Below, piece by piece: positions 11,161-18,175 of a stretch of 64,000 nucleotides of DNA; positions within the stretch are counted from its first letter, which is position 1; each line of letters opens with the position of its first letter. The position numbers and the translations under genes were made by a program. The notes beneath the pieces were generated by a model that saw only the letters and a program-made list of their open reading frames with translations, searched no databases and was not told the DNA's origin. This DNA is from Acidobacteria bacterium RIFCSPLOWO2_12_FULL_66_21 (GTDB lineage Bacteria; Acidobacteriota; Vicinamibacteria; Vicinamibacterales; 2-12-FULL-66-21), in contig MELC01000014.1 in the NCBI GenBank assembly GCA_001767455.1, positions 1-64,000 on the forward strand. Reading direction: 5' to 3'.

Positions 11161-11907
11161 TCACTTCGACGGCTGCTGCTGCGCGACGAGGCGCAGCGCG
11201 TTGAACATCCGGTTGTCCCGCAGGGCGTTCTCGCCCGAGGCGGCCTGCAGCCCCTGCTGCATCATCGCAAGATCGACCCGGCGCTGCCTGTCCACCTCGC
11301 GCGCGAGCGCGTTGATGCGCAGCACCAGCTCGCGCTGCTGCCGCGTCTCGCTCTGCGACAGGATGTTCCTCACGGTTCGCACGACCTCGGCATCCGACAT
11401 CCCCCGCGTCCCGGCGAGCTGGGTGGCGGGCGCCGTCCGGCTTGCGGTCGCTTCGAGATCCCGCAGGCGCCGATCGACCGCCGCGAGCTCCTGAGTGAAG
11501 TCCACGGGAGACGCCGCCGCCGCCGCGGCGTCTGGCGCCGCGGGCATGGCGGGGGAACCGCCGCGATTCCAGCCGGTGCGCACGACGAGGCCCTCGCTGC
11601 CATACCGCACTTCGATGTGGGCGAGCGCGGCGGCGGCGGCCAGCACGAGCACGGCGGCGGCCGCCAGGCCCCACGCCGGCGCCACCCACGGCCGCCGCGC
11701 GACGGTCACACCCGTGCGGACGATCTGAAAGCCAAGGTCGGACTCCGGAGGAGACCACGCGCGCATGCGGACGCGCGTGGATCTCAGCGCGTCGAGATCG
11801 GACCGGCACTCGGCGCAACCCGCCAGGTGCGTTTCGAACGCGCGGCGCCCGGCCTCGTCGGCCTCGTCGTAAAGATAGGTTACGAGCAGTTCTTTGCCTT
11901 CACACAT
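11161..11907 (-). CDS. Membrane-anchored zinc-finger anti-sigma factor
   Basis: A 248-residue protein. The N-terminus has the zinc-binding anti-sigma pattern THLAGCAECRSDLDAL (H-x3-C-x2-C, about residues 26-41). One transmembrane helix (about 80-100, GLAAAAVLVLAAAAALA) leads to an extracytoplasmic coiled-coil-prone C-terminus (DRRLRDLEATAS, QRELVLRINALAREVDRQRR). It would hold the adjacent sigma factor inactive until an envelope signal arrives. The ATG at 11907 (MCEGKELLV) is preferred to an upstream start. It overlaps the sigma gene by 8 bp. Confidence 0.85.
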   Translation of the reverse strand: MCEGKELLVTYLYDEADEAGRRAFETHLAGCAECRSDLDALRSTRVRMRAWSPPESDLGFQIVRTGVTVARRPWVAPAWGLAAAAVLVLAAAAALAHIEVRYGSEGLVVRTGWNRGGSPAMPAAPDAAAAAASPVDFTQELAAVDRRLRDLEATASRTAPATQLAGTRGMSDAEVVRTVRNILSQSETRQQRELVLRINALAREVDRQRRVDLAMMQQGLQAASGENALRDNRMFNALRLVAQQQPSK

Positions 11908-12511
11908 GGGTATTCTTCCGTGCGATGTCGCGCGGCTCGAAAATGCTTTCGACACCCGCGTCTTGCAGTTGTTTCCGCAGCACGCTCAGCCCCTGGTACA
12001 GGCGTGTCTTGACGGTGCTCAAGGGGCAATCCAGGAGATCGGCGATCTCCTGGAACGTGAGGCCGTGGTACTCCTTCATGATGATGGCCGTGCGCTGCTC
12101 GTCGGGCAGGAGCGACATGACCCTTCCCACCGCGCGCCCGAGCTGCCGGCGCGTGACGAGATCTTCGATCGACTCGGACGGCGTCGCCTCGCCCGCCAGC
12201 TCGATGATGTCGACCCCTTCGGGGGCCTGCATCACGGGCGCGCGGCGCTCGCGCCGGATCCAGTCGCGGCAGAGATTCAGGGTGATCCGATAGAGCCAGG
12301 ACGAGAACTTCGCCTGTCCCTTGAACCCGCTCAGCGCCCGGTAGGCGCGCAGAAACGTCTCCTGCGCGACGTCGCGGGCGTCTTCCTCCCGGCCGATGAC
12401 CCGGTAGGCAAGGGCATAGATCGGCCGCTCCCAGCGCAGGACGAGCTGGTTGAAGCTGTCGAGATCGCCCCCCCGCGAGCGGGCGACCAGCTCTTCGTCG
12501 GTCGACGTCAT
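11900..12511 (-). CDS. ECF-type RNA polymerase sigma factor
   Basis: A 203-residue group IV sigma factor. Region 2 (about 22-92) has YRVIGREEDARDVAQETFLR and FSSWLYRITLNLCRDWIRR. Region 4 (about 135-185) has LPDEQRTAIIMKEYHGLTFQ and an HTH ending STVKTRLYQGLSVLRKQL. It pairs with the anti-sigma factor encoded immediately downstream and heads a five-gene minus-strand run ending in a permease. No ECF-type autoregulatory promoter was obvious in the gap to the divergent histidine kinase gene. Confidence 0.92.
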   Translation of the reverse strand: MTSTDEELVARSRGGDLDSFNQLVLRWERPIYALAYRVIGREEDARDVAQETFLRAYRALSGFKGQAKFSSWLYRITLNLCRDWIRRERRAPVMQAPEGVDIIELAGEATPSESIEDLVTRRQLGRAVGRVMSLLPDEQRTAIIMKEYHGLTFQEIADLLDCPLSTVKTRLYQGLSVLRKQLQDAGVESIFEPRDIARKNTHV

Positions 12512-12612
12512 TCGGGCAATGTCACGTGATCCGTGGTCGAATCCGGTCCGGCCGGCCGCCCGCCGTCCACCAGATTAGACGCCGGGCGGGGTCCGTCAGT
12601 CGGAGCCTCCAG

Positions 12613-12640
12613 TTTACCTTTTGCCTGCAGGCTGTAGAAT
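12613..12640 (+). promoter_or_regulatory. Possible sigma-70 promoter for the histidine kinase
   Basis: TTTACC (12613-12618), a 16-bp spacer and TAGAAT (12635-12640). The -10 overlaps an ATG at 12639. If this promoter is real, translation must begin at the ATG at 12657 or later. Confidence 0.4.
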
Positions 12641-12656
12641 GCGGACGCCACCCCAG

Positions 12657-14648
12657 ATGAGCCCCAGGATCCCTTTCTCCACCTTGGCCCGAGCCGTCGC
12701 CGACGGGGCGCAGCCGGCCGAACTGCTGCTCGAGATGCACCGCGACGTCCTGGCGGCGCTCGGGGGCTCCGCCTCGGTCCTGCTGGAGCGGCTCGTGCCG
12801 TCCGGCCCCTACGTCGCCACGTCGGGACGGGGGTTCACTGATCTTGGAGGCGCCTGGCTGGAGGCCGCCGACGCGGAGCGCCTCGACCGGCTCGCCGCGA
12901 CAGGCCCGGCGCTCGCCACGCTTGACGGGCTCGCACCGCTGCAGCACCGGCTCGGTTCGTCCCAGGCGCTCGTCGTCCGCATCGCCGGGCCGGGCGCGCC
13001 CGGCTTCCTGGTCGTCGCCGCGCCCGCCGCGCCGGCGCCGGAAGCGCTCGCCCTCGCGGACCGGCTCGGCCTCGAGTTCGGGCTGGCGCTCGAACTGGCG
13101 CGGCTCGGCCGGGATGCCGCCTTCCACCGTCGCATCCAGGAAGTGCTCCTGGTTTTCTCGCGCGGGGTGTCGGGCACCCTGAGCCTGGACGGGGCGCTGC
13201 GCTCGCTCGCGCAGGACGTCAACACGCTGTTCGCCACCGCCCGCACGTCCGTGTGGCTCCACGATCGCCGCGCGCACAAGCTGATGCGCCACGCGGTCTC
13301 CGACGGCGACGAGGAGGCCCGCACGATTGCGACCGATTCGCCGGAGCCCGCCGCGCGCGGGATGCGCCTCGATCGCGCCGAGTTCATCGAGGCGGGCGGC
13401 GGGCGCGTGCTCATCGCCCCGCTTCGCGGCTGGCGGCGCGCGCTCGGCACGCTCGTCGTCGAGGGGCTTCCACCCGACGCCGACGAAGCGCACCTGCGGG
13501 AGGCGGCGTACGAGATCGGACGGCAACTGTCGGTCGCCATCGAGAACGTCCACCTCCTCGCGGAGGTCATGCAGCAGCGGCGGCTGCTCGAAGACATCTT
13601 CAACTCGCTCACCGATCTCGTCGTCGTCGTGGACAACCAGTTGCGCGTCGTGCAGATGAACCACGCGTTCGCCACACGGGCGAGCAGCCGCGCACCGGCC
13701 GAGCTGAATCAATCGCTGGAGGCGCTGGTCGGGCCGGAGATCGCCGGCTGGGTGGCGGAAGAGGAGGCGGCGGCGCAGGAACCCGGCGGCGCCGCGCGAT
13801 CGCGGCAGTTCGAGGACGACCGGCTCGGCGGCACGTTCACCGTCACCGTGACGCCGCTCATCAATCAGGACGGCGACCCGGTGGGACGCGTGGCCGTCGC
13901 CAGGGACATCACCCGGCAGATGCGGCTCGAGGCCGAGCGTGAAGGCCTGCGCCAGCAGCTCGCGCAATCGGAGAGGCTGGCCTCGCTCGGACAGTTCGTC
14001 GCCGGCATCGCGCACGAGATCAACAATCCGCTGCAGGGGGTCCTCGGACATGTCGAGCTGCTGATCGACGGCGCGGAAGTGGCGCGGCCCGTGCGCGCGA
14101 CGCTGCGCCAGATCTACCAGGAAGGCGACCGGGCCGCGAAGATCGTCCGCGACCTGCTGGTGTTCACCGGGTCGCGGCAGATGGGCAGAGAGAAGGTCCG
14201 GGTCGACCGGATCGTCGCGCGCAGCCTGGCGAGCCGCCGCGCGGCGCGCGCGCGCGCGCACGTCGAGGTCACGCGTGAGATCGACGCGGAGGCGCCGCAG
14301 GTGCTCGGCGACCCGCTGCGGCTGCAGCAGGCGTTCGTCAACGTCCTCGTCAACGCCGAGCACGCGACGGCGGAACAGGATGGCCCCCGCCGGATCGCGG
14401 TGAGCGTCGGGAGATCGGCGGAAGGGATGGTACGCGTCGCGATCCGCGACAACGGCCCCGGCATTGCCGCCGAGGTGCTGCCGCGGATTTTCGATCCGTT
14501 CTTCACCACGAAGGACGTCGGCCGCGGCACCGGGCTCGGCCTGACGATCACGTACGGGATCATCCAGGAACATCACGGCACGATTTCGGCCGCGAACGCG
14601 CCCGGCGGAGGCGCGCAGTTCACGATTGACTTGCCGGCGGCGGAGTAG
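12657..14648 (+). CDS. Soluble GAF/PAS hybrid-sensor histidine kinase
   Basis: A 663-residue kinase with no membrane helix. From the chosen ATG it has GAF-like regions at about 10-150 and 165-300, a PAS domain at about 310-420 and the HisKA H-box GIAHEINNPLQGVLGH (about 450-465, phospho-accepting His near 453). The HATPase domain (about 540-663) shows VNVLVNAEHAT (N box), IRDNGPGI (G1), FFTTKDVGRGTGLGL (F/G2) and GGGAQFTIDLP. Starts at 12621 (TTG) and 12639 are possible; 12657 is favoured by the candidate promoter. It should phosphorylate the receiver protein encoded 89 bp downstream. It senses a cytoplasmic signal of unknown nature. Confidence 0.88.
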   Translation: MSPRIPFSTLARAVADGAQPAELLLEMHRDVLAALGGSASVLLERLVPSGPYVATSGRGFTDLGGAWLEAADAERLDRLAATGPALATLDGLAPLQHRLGSSQALVVRIAGPGAPGFLVVAAPAAPAPEALALADRLGLEFGLALELARLGRDAAFHRRIQEVLLVFSRGVSGTLSLDGALRSLAQDVNTLFATARTSVWLHDRRAHKLMRHAVSDGDEEARTIATDSPEPAARGMRLDRAEFIEAGGGRVLIAPLRGWRRALGTLVVEGLPPDADEAHLREAAYEIGRQLSVAIENVHLLAEVMQQRRLLEDIFNSLTDLVVVVDNQLRVVQMNHAFATRASSRAPAELNQSLEALVGPEIAGWVAEEEAAAQEPGGAARSRQFEDDRLGGTFTVTVTPLINQDGDPVGRVAVARDITRQMRLEAEREGLRQQLAQSERLASLGQFVAGIAHEINNPLQGVLGHVELLIDGAEVARPVRATLRQIYQEGDRAAKIVRDLLVFTGSRQMGREKVRVDRIVARSLASRRAARARAHVEVTREIDAEAPQVLGDPLRLQQAFVNVLVNAEHATAEQDGPRRIAVSVGRSAEGMVRVAIRDNGPGIAAEVLPRIFDPFFTTKDVGRGTGLGLTITYGIIQEHHGTISAANAPGGGAQFTIDLPAAE

Positions 14649-14649
14649 T

Positions 14650-14671
14650 TGGGAGCTGGGAGCTGGGAGTT
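14650..14671. repeat. GGGAGCT heptamer array
   Basis: Three tandem heptamers GGGAG(C/T)T directly after the kinase stop. The same family occurs at about 49500-49535. Confidence 0.8.
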
Positions 14672-14713
14672 TGCGCGGGAGCGAACCCAAAGGGGTCGCG
14701 ACCTTACCTCAAA

Positions 14714-14731
14714 GTCTGATAGAGTCATGTC
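14714..14731 (+). promoter_or_regulatory. Shared regulatory motif, site 1 (GTCNNATAGAGTCANNTC)
   Basis: GTCTGATAGAGTCATGTC, starting 24 bp upstream of the HTH/receiver gene ATG. It matches 14 of 18 bases with the site at 21360-21377 in front of the fourth subunit, and its first 12 positions match the site at 15448 in front of the subunit operon. This suggests autoregulation by one of the excisionase-type HTH proteins, or recognition by a common factor. Confidence 0.55.
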
Positions 14732-14737
14732 CATCGA

Positions 14738-15319
14738 ATGGACGAGAGCTTCCTGACCACGGGAGAGGTACTCGAGTACCTTCAAGTCAACCTGCGGACT
14801 GTCTACCGGCTGATCAAGGCCGGGCGGATTCCCGCGGTGCGGGTCGGGCGTCAATGGCGCTTCCGCAAACTCGACATCGACGCGTGGCTCGAGACGCAGC
14901 GCCCGCGTGGCATCCGCGCCGCCGTGGCGCAGCCGGCGCGCGCCGCCGCCGCGACCGGCCGGCCGCGCGTGCTCGTGGTGGACGACGAGGCGACCATCCG
15001 CGATCTCCTGGCGAAGACGCTCGCGCTCGCGGAGTACGACGTCGATCTCGCGCCGGACGGGCGCACGGCGCTCGACCGCCTGCGGATCATCCCGTATGAC
15101 CTGCTCATCACGGATCTGAAGATGCCGGGCGTCGACGGGCTCGCGGTCATTCGCGAAGCGCGACGGCTCAAGGCGGACATTCCGGTCATCATCATCACGG
15201 GCTACTCGACCGAGGCGAGCGCGATCGAAGCCGTGAACCTCGGGGTCTCGGGCTATCTCACCAAGCCCTTCCGTGTGCCGCGAGTCCTGGCAGCCGCAGC
15301 GAAGGCTCTCGGCGAGTAG
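14738..15319 (+). CDS. Response regulator with N-terminal excisionase-type HTH
   Basis: A 193-residue protein with an unusual domain order. Residues 1-53 are an AlpA/excisionase (HTH_17, MerR-like) DNA-binding domain: FLTTGEVLEYLQVNLRTVYR and IPAVRVGRQWRFRKLDIDAW. Residues about 76-190 are a CheY-like receiver with acidic pair VVDDE (80-84), phospho-acceptor Asp126 in LLITDLKMPG, IITGYS and the conserved Lys in LTKPFR. It lies 89 bp after the kinase gene and is its probable partner. The HTH is closely similar to the 70-residue protein at 15502, so both may bind the same site. Most response regulators carry the receiver first. Confidence 0.88.
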   Translation: MDESFLTTGEVLEYLQVNLRTVYRLIKAGRIPAVRVGRQWRFRKLDIDAWLETQRPRGIRAAVAQPARAAAATGRPRVLVVDDEATIRDLLAKTLALAEYDVDLAPDGRTALDRLRIIPYDLLITDLKMPGVDGLAVIREARRLKADIPVIIITGYSTEASAIEAVNLGVSGYLTKPFRVPRVLAAAAKALGE

Positions 15320-15405
15320 CTGCACGGATCTGCACACAATTTCACGCTTTTTCTCACAATCCCATCGATCCTCAAAAATTCACGAGCTTCAGGCTCAAAA
15401 AGGGC

Positions 15406-15434
15406 TTGACGTCCGCGGTTGGCAGAGCTATATT
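15406..15434 (+). promoter_or_regulatory. Sigma-70 promoter of the small-HTH / subunit operon
   Basis: TTGACG (15406-15411), a 17-bp spacer and TATATT (15429-15434): five of six matches at each box and ideal spacing. Predicted start is near 15441, leaving a leader of about 60 nt that contains the inverted repeats at 15448-15508. Confidence 0.75.
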
Positions 15435-15447
15435 CTGCGGTGTTAAT

Positions 15448-15508
15448 GTCATATAGAGTTCCTTAAGAGACTTTATATGACTGACATGAACGGCACTTTA
15501 TATGTCAC
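15448..15508. promoter_or_regulatory. Shared regulatory motif, site 2, in a palindromic operator
   Basis: GTCATATAGAGT (15448-15459) faces ACTTTATATGAC (15470-15481): 12-bp arms with one mismatch and a 10-bp centre holding CTTAAG. A third half-site, ACTTTATATGTCAC, lies at 15495-15508 and overlaps the ATG of the HTH gene at 15502. The arms carry the GTCNNATAGAGT core also present at 14714 and 21366-21377. Position just after the promoter suits repression or autoregulation; an RNA hairpin in the leader is the alternative. Confidence 0.6.
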
Positions 15509-15714
15509 TTTACGACTCAGGCGCGGCGACTCAGCGGGCGATAGCGTTTTTGACCACCGAGGAAGTGCTGGGCTATTTGCGGGTGACTCCTCGGACGATT
15601 TACCGGCTGATCAGGAGCGGCGAGCTGCCCGCCGTCCGCATCGGCCGGCAGTGGCGGTTCCGGCGCACCGACCTCGACAACTGGCTCGACCGGCAGCGGG
15701 CGGTCACTCTCTAA
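15502..15714 (+). CDS. Small excisionase-family (HTH_17) DNA-binding protein
   Basis: A 70-residue stand-alone HTH of the AlpA/excisionase type: FLTTEEVLGYLRVTPRTIYR and LPAVRIGRQWRFRRTDLDNW. It is closely similar to the N-terminal domain of the HTH/receiver protein at 14738. The ATG at 15502 is chosen because the HTH starts soon after. The open frame from 15477 is a different frame and a shadow. It heads the operon for the secreted subunits and lies behind a strong promoter and palindromic sites. No integrase or phage gene is nearby, so a regulator of the fibre genes is a better guess than an excisionase. Confidence 0.85.
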   Translation: MSLYDSGAATQRAIAFLTTEEVLGYLRVTPRTIYRLIRSGELPAVRIGRQWRFRRTDLDNWLDRQRAVTL

Positions 15715-15734
15715 GGCGTTCACAAGGGCTCCCA

Positions 15735-15755
15735 CCGCCGGCGGCACGCCGGCGG
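15735..15755 (+). promoter_or_regulatory. Hairpin upstream of the first subunit gene
   Basis: Perfect 9-bp stem CCGCCGGCG / CGCCGGCGG with a GCA loop, in the 114-bp gap between the HTH gene and the first subunit gene. No T-run follows it, so it is not a classical terminator. It may stabilise or partition the mRNA. Confidence 0.55.
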
Positions 15756-15828
15756 GTATCAGGACGTCAGCTTCGTGCCCACTTCCCCGCCACAGGCGCG
15801 GGAAGGTAATCACTCTGGAGCGGTAGTC

Positions 15829-16329
15829 ATGAGGAAAACAGTTTGGAGCGGCATCGTCGCGGCGGCGGCAGTTTTGTGCTTCTCGGCTCCGGTGTTCGCG
15901 CAGGCGGTGGCGAACGGATCGATCGGCGTCACCGTCACGGTGTCCGCCAAGGCCAAGCTGACGCTCGGCGCGGCGTCAGTCACCTTCGCTGACGCGGACC
16001 CCGAAACCGTGCCGTCACTCTCGTCGGGGGCCATCACGATCGACGTGAAGGCGCGCACCACCACGAACGGCGCGGTCACCTTGACGGTGCTCGCGGGCGG
16101 AGACCTCACGTCCGGAAGCGACACGATCGCGATCACGAACCTGACGTGGTCCGTCGCCGGCAGCGGCTTCGTGGCCGGCGCCAACGACAAGACCACGGCA
16201 CAGACGGTCGGCTCCTGGACCGGATCCGGCACGCCCTCGGGCACGCACACGCTGGCGCTGCCCAACAACTGGACCTACGCCACCGGTTCGTACGTCGCGA
16301 CGCTGAATTACACCCTGACGGCCCCATAG
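15829..16329 (+). CDS. Secreted pilin-like subunit 1
   Basis: A 166-residue exported protein. The ATG at 15829 has GGAG eight bases upstream and begins a clear signal peptide (MRKTVWSGIVAAAAVLC, cut after VFAQA). The mature part is all-beta in character. It shares with the next two genes and the one at 20814 a set of marks: VTFADADPETVPS, an AQTVGSWTGSG block and a C-terminus NNWTYATGSYVATLNYTLTAP-like (last strand LNYTLTAP). The alternating hydrophobic C-terminal strand resembles subunits of chaperone-usher fibres. The downstream hairpin suggests this first subunit is made in excess and is the major one. Confidence 0.75.
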   Translation: MRKTVWSGIVAAAAVLCFSAPVFAQAVANGSIGVTVTVSAKAKLTLGAASVTFADADPETVPSLSSGAITIDVKARTTTNGAVTLTVLAGGDLTSGSDTIAITNLTWSVAGSGFVAGANDKTTAQTVGSWTGSGTPSGTHTLALPNNWTYATGSYVATLNYTLTAP

Positions 16330-16342
16330 CCGATAAGTAGAG

Positions 16343-16412
16343 ATGCCGCCCGGGCCACGGACCGGGGTCAGACCACGTCTGGCCCCGGTCCGCCCCCAGG
16401 ATGGCGGCATTT
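16343..16412 (+). terminator. Large hairpin between subunits 1 and 2 (attenuator)
   Basis: Outer arms ATGCCGCC (16343-16350) / GGCGGCAT (16403-16410) enclose a 15-bp stem, 16359-16373 against 16377-16391 (GGACCGGGGTCAGAC / GTCTGGCCCCGGTCC, one mismatch), with a CAC loop. A short TTT follows. It would stop or slow most transcripts after the first subunit gene and let some through to subunits 2 and 3, the chaperone and the outer-membrane gene. The core resembles a dispersed GGGGTCAGAC-type palindrome. Confidence 0.6.
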
Positions 16413-16416
16413 CTAC

Positions 16417-16899
16417 ATGCGGCACCTCTTCGCCCTGCTCGTCGTCGCCCTCTGGCCGGCCCTGGCCGAGGCGCAGACCGACAGCGCCACGCTGAACGCG
16501 GCGTTCACCGGCCTCGCGCGCCTGTCGTTTTCCGCCAACTCCATCACGTTCGTCGACGCCGACCCTGACTTCGTTCCGCAGGTCTCCAGCTCGCCGGCCA
16601 CGATCACGATCAGCACGAAAGCGCGGGCGTCGAGCGGCGGGACGGTGACGCTGTCGGTGCAGGCGAGCGATGATCTCCGGTCGGGCGTGGCCACGATTCC
16701 CGCAAGCCACGTCACCTGGACGGTCAGCGGCGCCGGTTTCCTCGGCGGGACGCTGAGCGCCACGGCCGCGCAGACCGTCGCGACGTGGACCGGTTCCGGC
16801 GTGCGCTCCGGCACGCAGTCGTTCTACTTTCGCAACCTGTGGACGCATCCCACCGGCACCTACACGCTGACGATGCTGTACACGTTGAGCGCCGCATGA
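16417..16899 (+). CDS. Secreted pilin-like subunit 2
   Basis: A 160-residue exported protein with signal peptide MRHLFALLVVALWPALAEAQ. It shares ITFVDADPDFVPQVSS, VTWTVSGAGF, AQTVATWTGSG and a C-terminal strand TYTLTMLYTLSAA with subunits 1 and 3. It follows the hairpin at 16343-16412, so it is likely expressed at lower level than subunit 1. Its stop overlaps the start of subunit 3 (ATGA). Function as a minor fibre subunit is inferred from context. Confidence 0.75.
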   Translation: MRHLFALLVVALWPALAEAQTDSATLNAAFTGLARLSFSANSITFVDADPDFVPQVSSSPATITISTKARASSGGTVTLSVQASDDLRSGVATIPASHVTWTVSGAGFLGGTLSATAAQTVATWTGSGVRSGTQSFYFRNLWTHPTGTYTLTMLYTLSAA

Positions 16900-17363
16900 C
16901 GACGAGCCGCCTCCCGATCGTCGCGGTGCTCGCGGCGGCGGCGGCGCTGGGCCAGGCGTCCCCCGCGCGCGCGCAACGCCTCGAGCTGACGCTGTCGCCG
17001 CGCGTGGTGACCTTCACGTCGAGCGACCCCGACACGGTGCCGATTGTCGCCGCCGCGCCCATCCAGGTGACGTACCGCGTGCGCCAGAACAACGGACCCT
17101 GGACGCTGTCGGTGCTTGCCGCCGGCGACCTAATTTCCGGGGCCTCAACGGTCGATATCTTTAACGTCACCTGGACGGCGACGCCGGCACCTCCATTTCA
17201 GAACGGGACGCTCAGCAAGACCGTGGCGCAGACGTTGGCGTCTGGCAGCGGCAACGTCAATCCGACGGCGACCGGTTCGGTGACATTCCGAGTGGCAAAT
17301 TCATGGACCTACGACGCCGGCACGTACACGCAAACCGTCATCTTCACGTTGAGCGCGCCCTGA
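16896..17363 (+). CDS. Secreted pilin-like subunit 3
   Basis: A 155-residue exported protein. The ATG at 16896 overlaps the preceding TGA, giving signal peptide MTTSRLPIVAVLAAAAALG (then QASPARAQ). The mature chain carries the family marks VVTFTSSDPDTVPIV, AQTLASGSG, NSWTYDAGTYTQ and last strand VIFTLSAP. The WTGSG motif of its paralogues is replaced by ASGSG. An upstream open frame from 16785 is shadow. It is followed immediately by the chaperone gene. Confidence 0.75.
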   Translation: MTTSRLPIVAVLAAAAALGQASPARAQRLELTLSPRVVTFTSSDPDTVPIVAAAPIQVTYRVRQNNGPWTLSVLAAGDLISGASTVDIFNVTWTATPAPPFQNGTLSKTVAQTLASGSGNVNPTATGSVTFRVANSWTYDAGTYTQTVIFTLSAP

Positions 17364-18172
17364 TCGCGGCGCTGGCCGCGACGGCGCTGTACGCCAGTCC
17401 CGCGGCCGCGCAGCTCTCGGTCGAGGTCTCGCCGCTGCGGCTCGAGCTGCAGGCAGGCCCCGGCAGCACGACCACGCAGGCGATCACCGTCACGAACGCG
17501 GGCAAGGAACCCATCCGCGTGCGCGCGACGCTCAGCGACTGGGATCTGTCGAGGGACGGCGCGCCGCAGTTCGAGAGCGCGGTGGTGGACGGGCCGTTTT
17601 CCGCGACGCGCTGGGTGCGTGTCGCCCCGCCGGAGCAGGTGATCGAGCCGGGCAAGGAAGCGACGGTCCGCTTCAGCCTGGCGGTCCCGCAACAGGTGAC
17701 GCCCGGCGGCTACCGGACGGGCGTGCTGTTCGAGTTCGGGCCGGCCACGGGCGATCCCGCCGCGCTCGCGCGGTCGGTCATGTTCAAGAGCCGCATTGCG
17801 TCGCTCATCTACGTCAACATCGGCCAGCCGCCCATGTCCGGCGAGCTGGCGGACCTGCGGCAGCGCACCCTCGGCCCGCAGACGCAGATCGTGGCCACGC
17901 TCAAGAACACCAGCCGGCGCACGGTGCGCACGAAGGGCACCCTCATCGTGTACGACGCGACCGGCAAGGTCGTGCGCGAGGTGCCCGTGCCGGACGTGCC
18001 GCTGCTGCCCGAGAGCGAGCGCGACGTCGCCATCGTCGTGCTCGACGCCGCCAGCACCAACGCCAAGGCGATCGCGCTCCCGCCCGGCGACTACCGCGTC
18101 GAAGCGAAGATCGACATGGGGCTTGCGGCCGTCATCGTCGGCGAGACCACGCTGAAAGTCCCGAAGCAATAA
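17303..18172 (+). CDS. PapD-like periplasmic chaperone
   Basis: Up to 289 residues; signal peptide core LIAALAATALYASPAAAQ then two Ig-like domains. Domain 1 (LSVEVSPLRLELQAGPG, QAITVTNAGKEPIRVRATLS, PGKEATVRFSLAVPQQV, GGYRTGVLFEF) looks like a pilus-assembly chaperone G1-strand domain. Domain 2 includes GPQTQIVATLKNTSRRTVR. The only in-frame ATG is 17303, inside the previous gene. A CTG at 17360 overlapping the previous TGA (CTGA) would give a short signal peptide and is an alternative start. It would hold subunits in the periplasm and deliver them to the outer-membrane protein encoded next. Confidence 0.75.
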   Translation: MDLRRRHVHANRHLHVERALIAALAATALYASPAAAQLSVEVSPLRLELQAGPGSTTTQAITVTNAGKEPIRVRATLSDWDLSRDGAPQFESAVVDGPFSATRWVRVAPPEQVIEPGKEATVRFSLAVPQQVTPGGYRTGVLFEFGPATGDPAALARSVMFKSRIASLIYVNIGQPPMSGELADLRQRTLGPQTQIVATLKNTSRRTVRTKGTLIVYDATGKVVREVPVPDVPLLPESERDVAIVVLDAASTNAKAIALPPGDYRVEAKIDMGLAAVIVGETTLKVPKQ

Positions 18173-18175
18173 GCC

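Noticed and set aside
12522-14690. 722-residue minus-strand open frame
   Set aside because: Shadow of the histidine kinase; low-complexity Arg/Asp-rich translation.
15419-15434. Possible sigma-54 promoter (TGGCAG) before the small HTH gene
   Set aside because: The -12 element is not at the required spacing (TATTC follows instead of TTGC). A sigma-70 promoter explains the same bases better.
15502-15714. Prophage or integrative element suggested by an excisionase-like protein
   Set aside because: No integrase, attachment repeats or phage genes lie nearby. The paralogue is fused to a receiver domain, pointing to a regulator.
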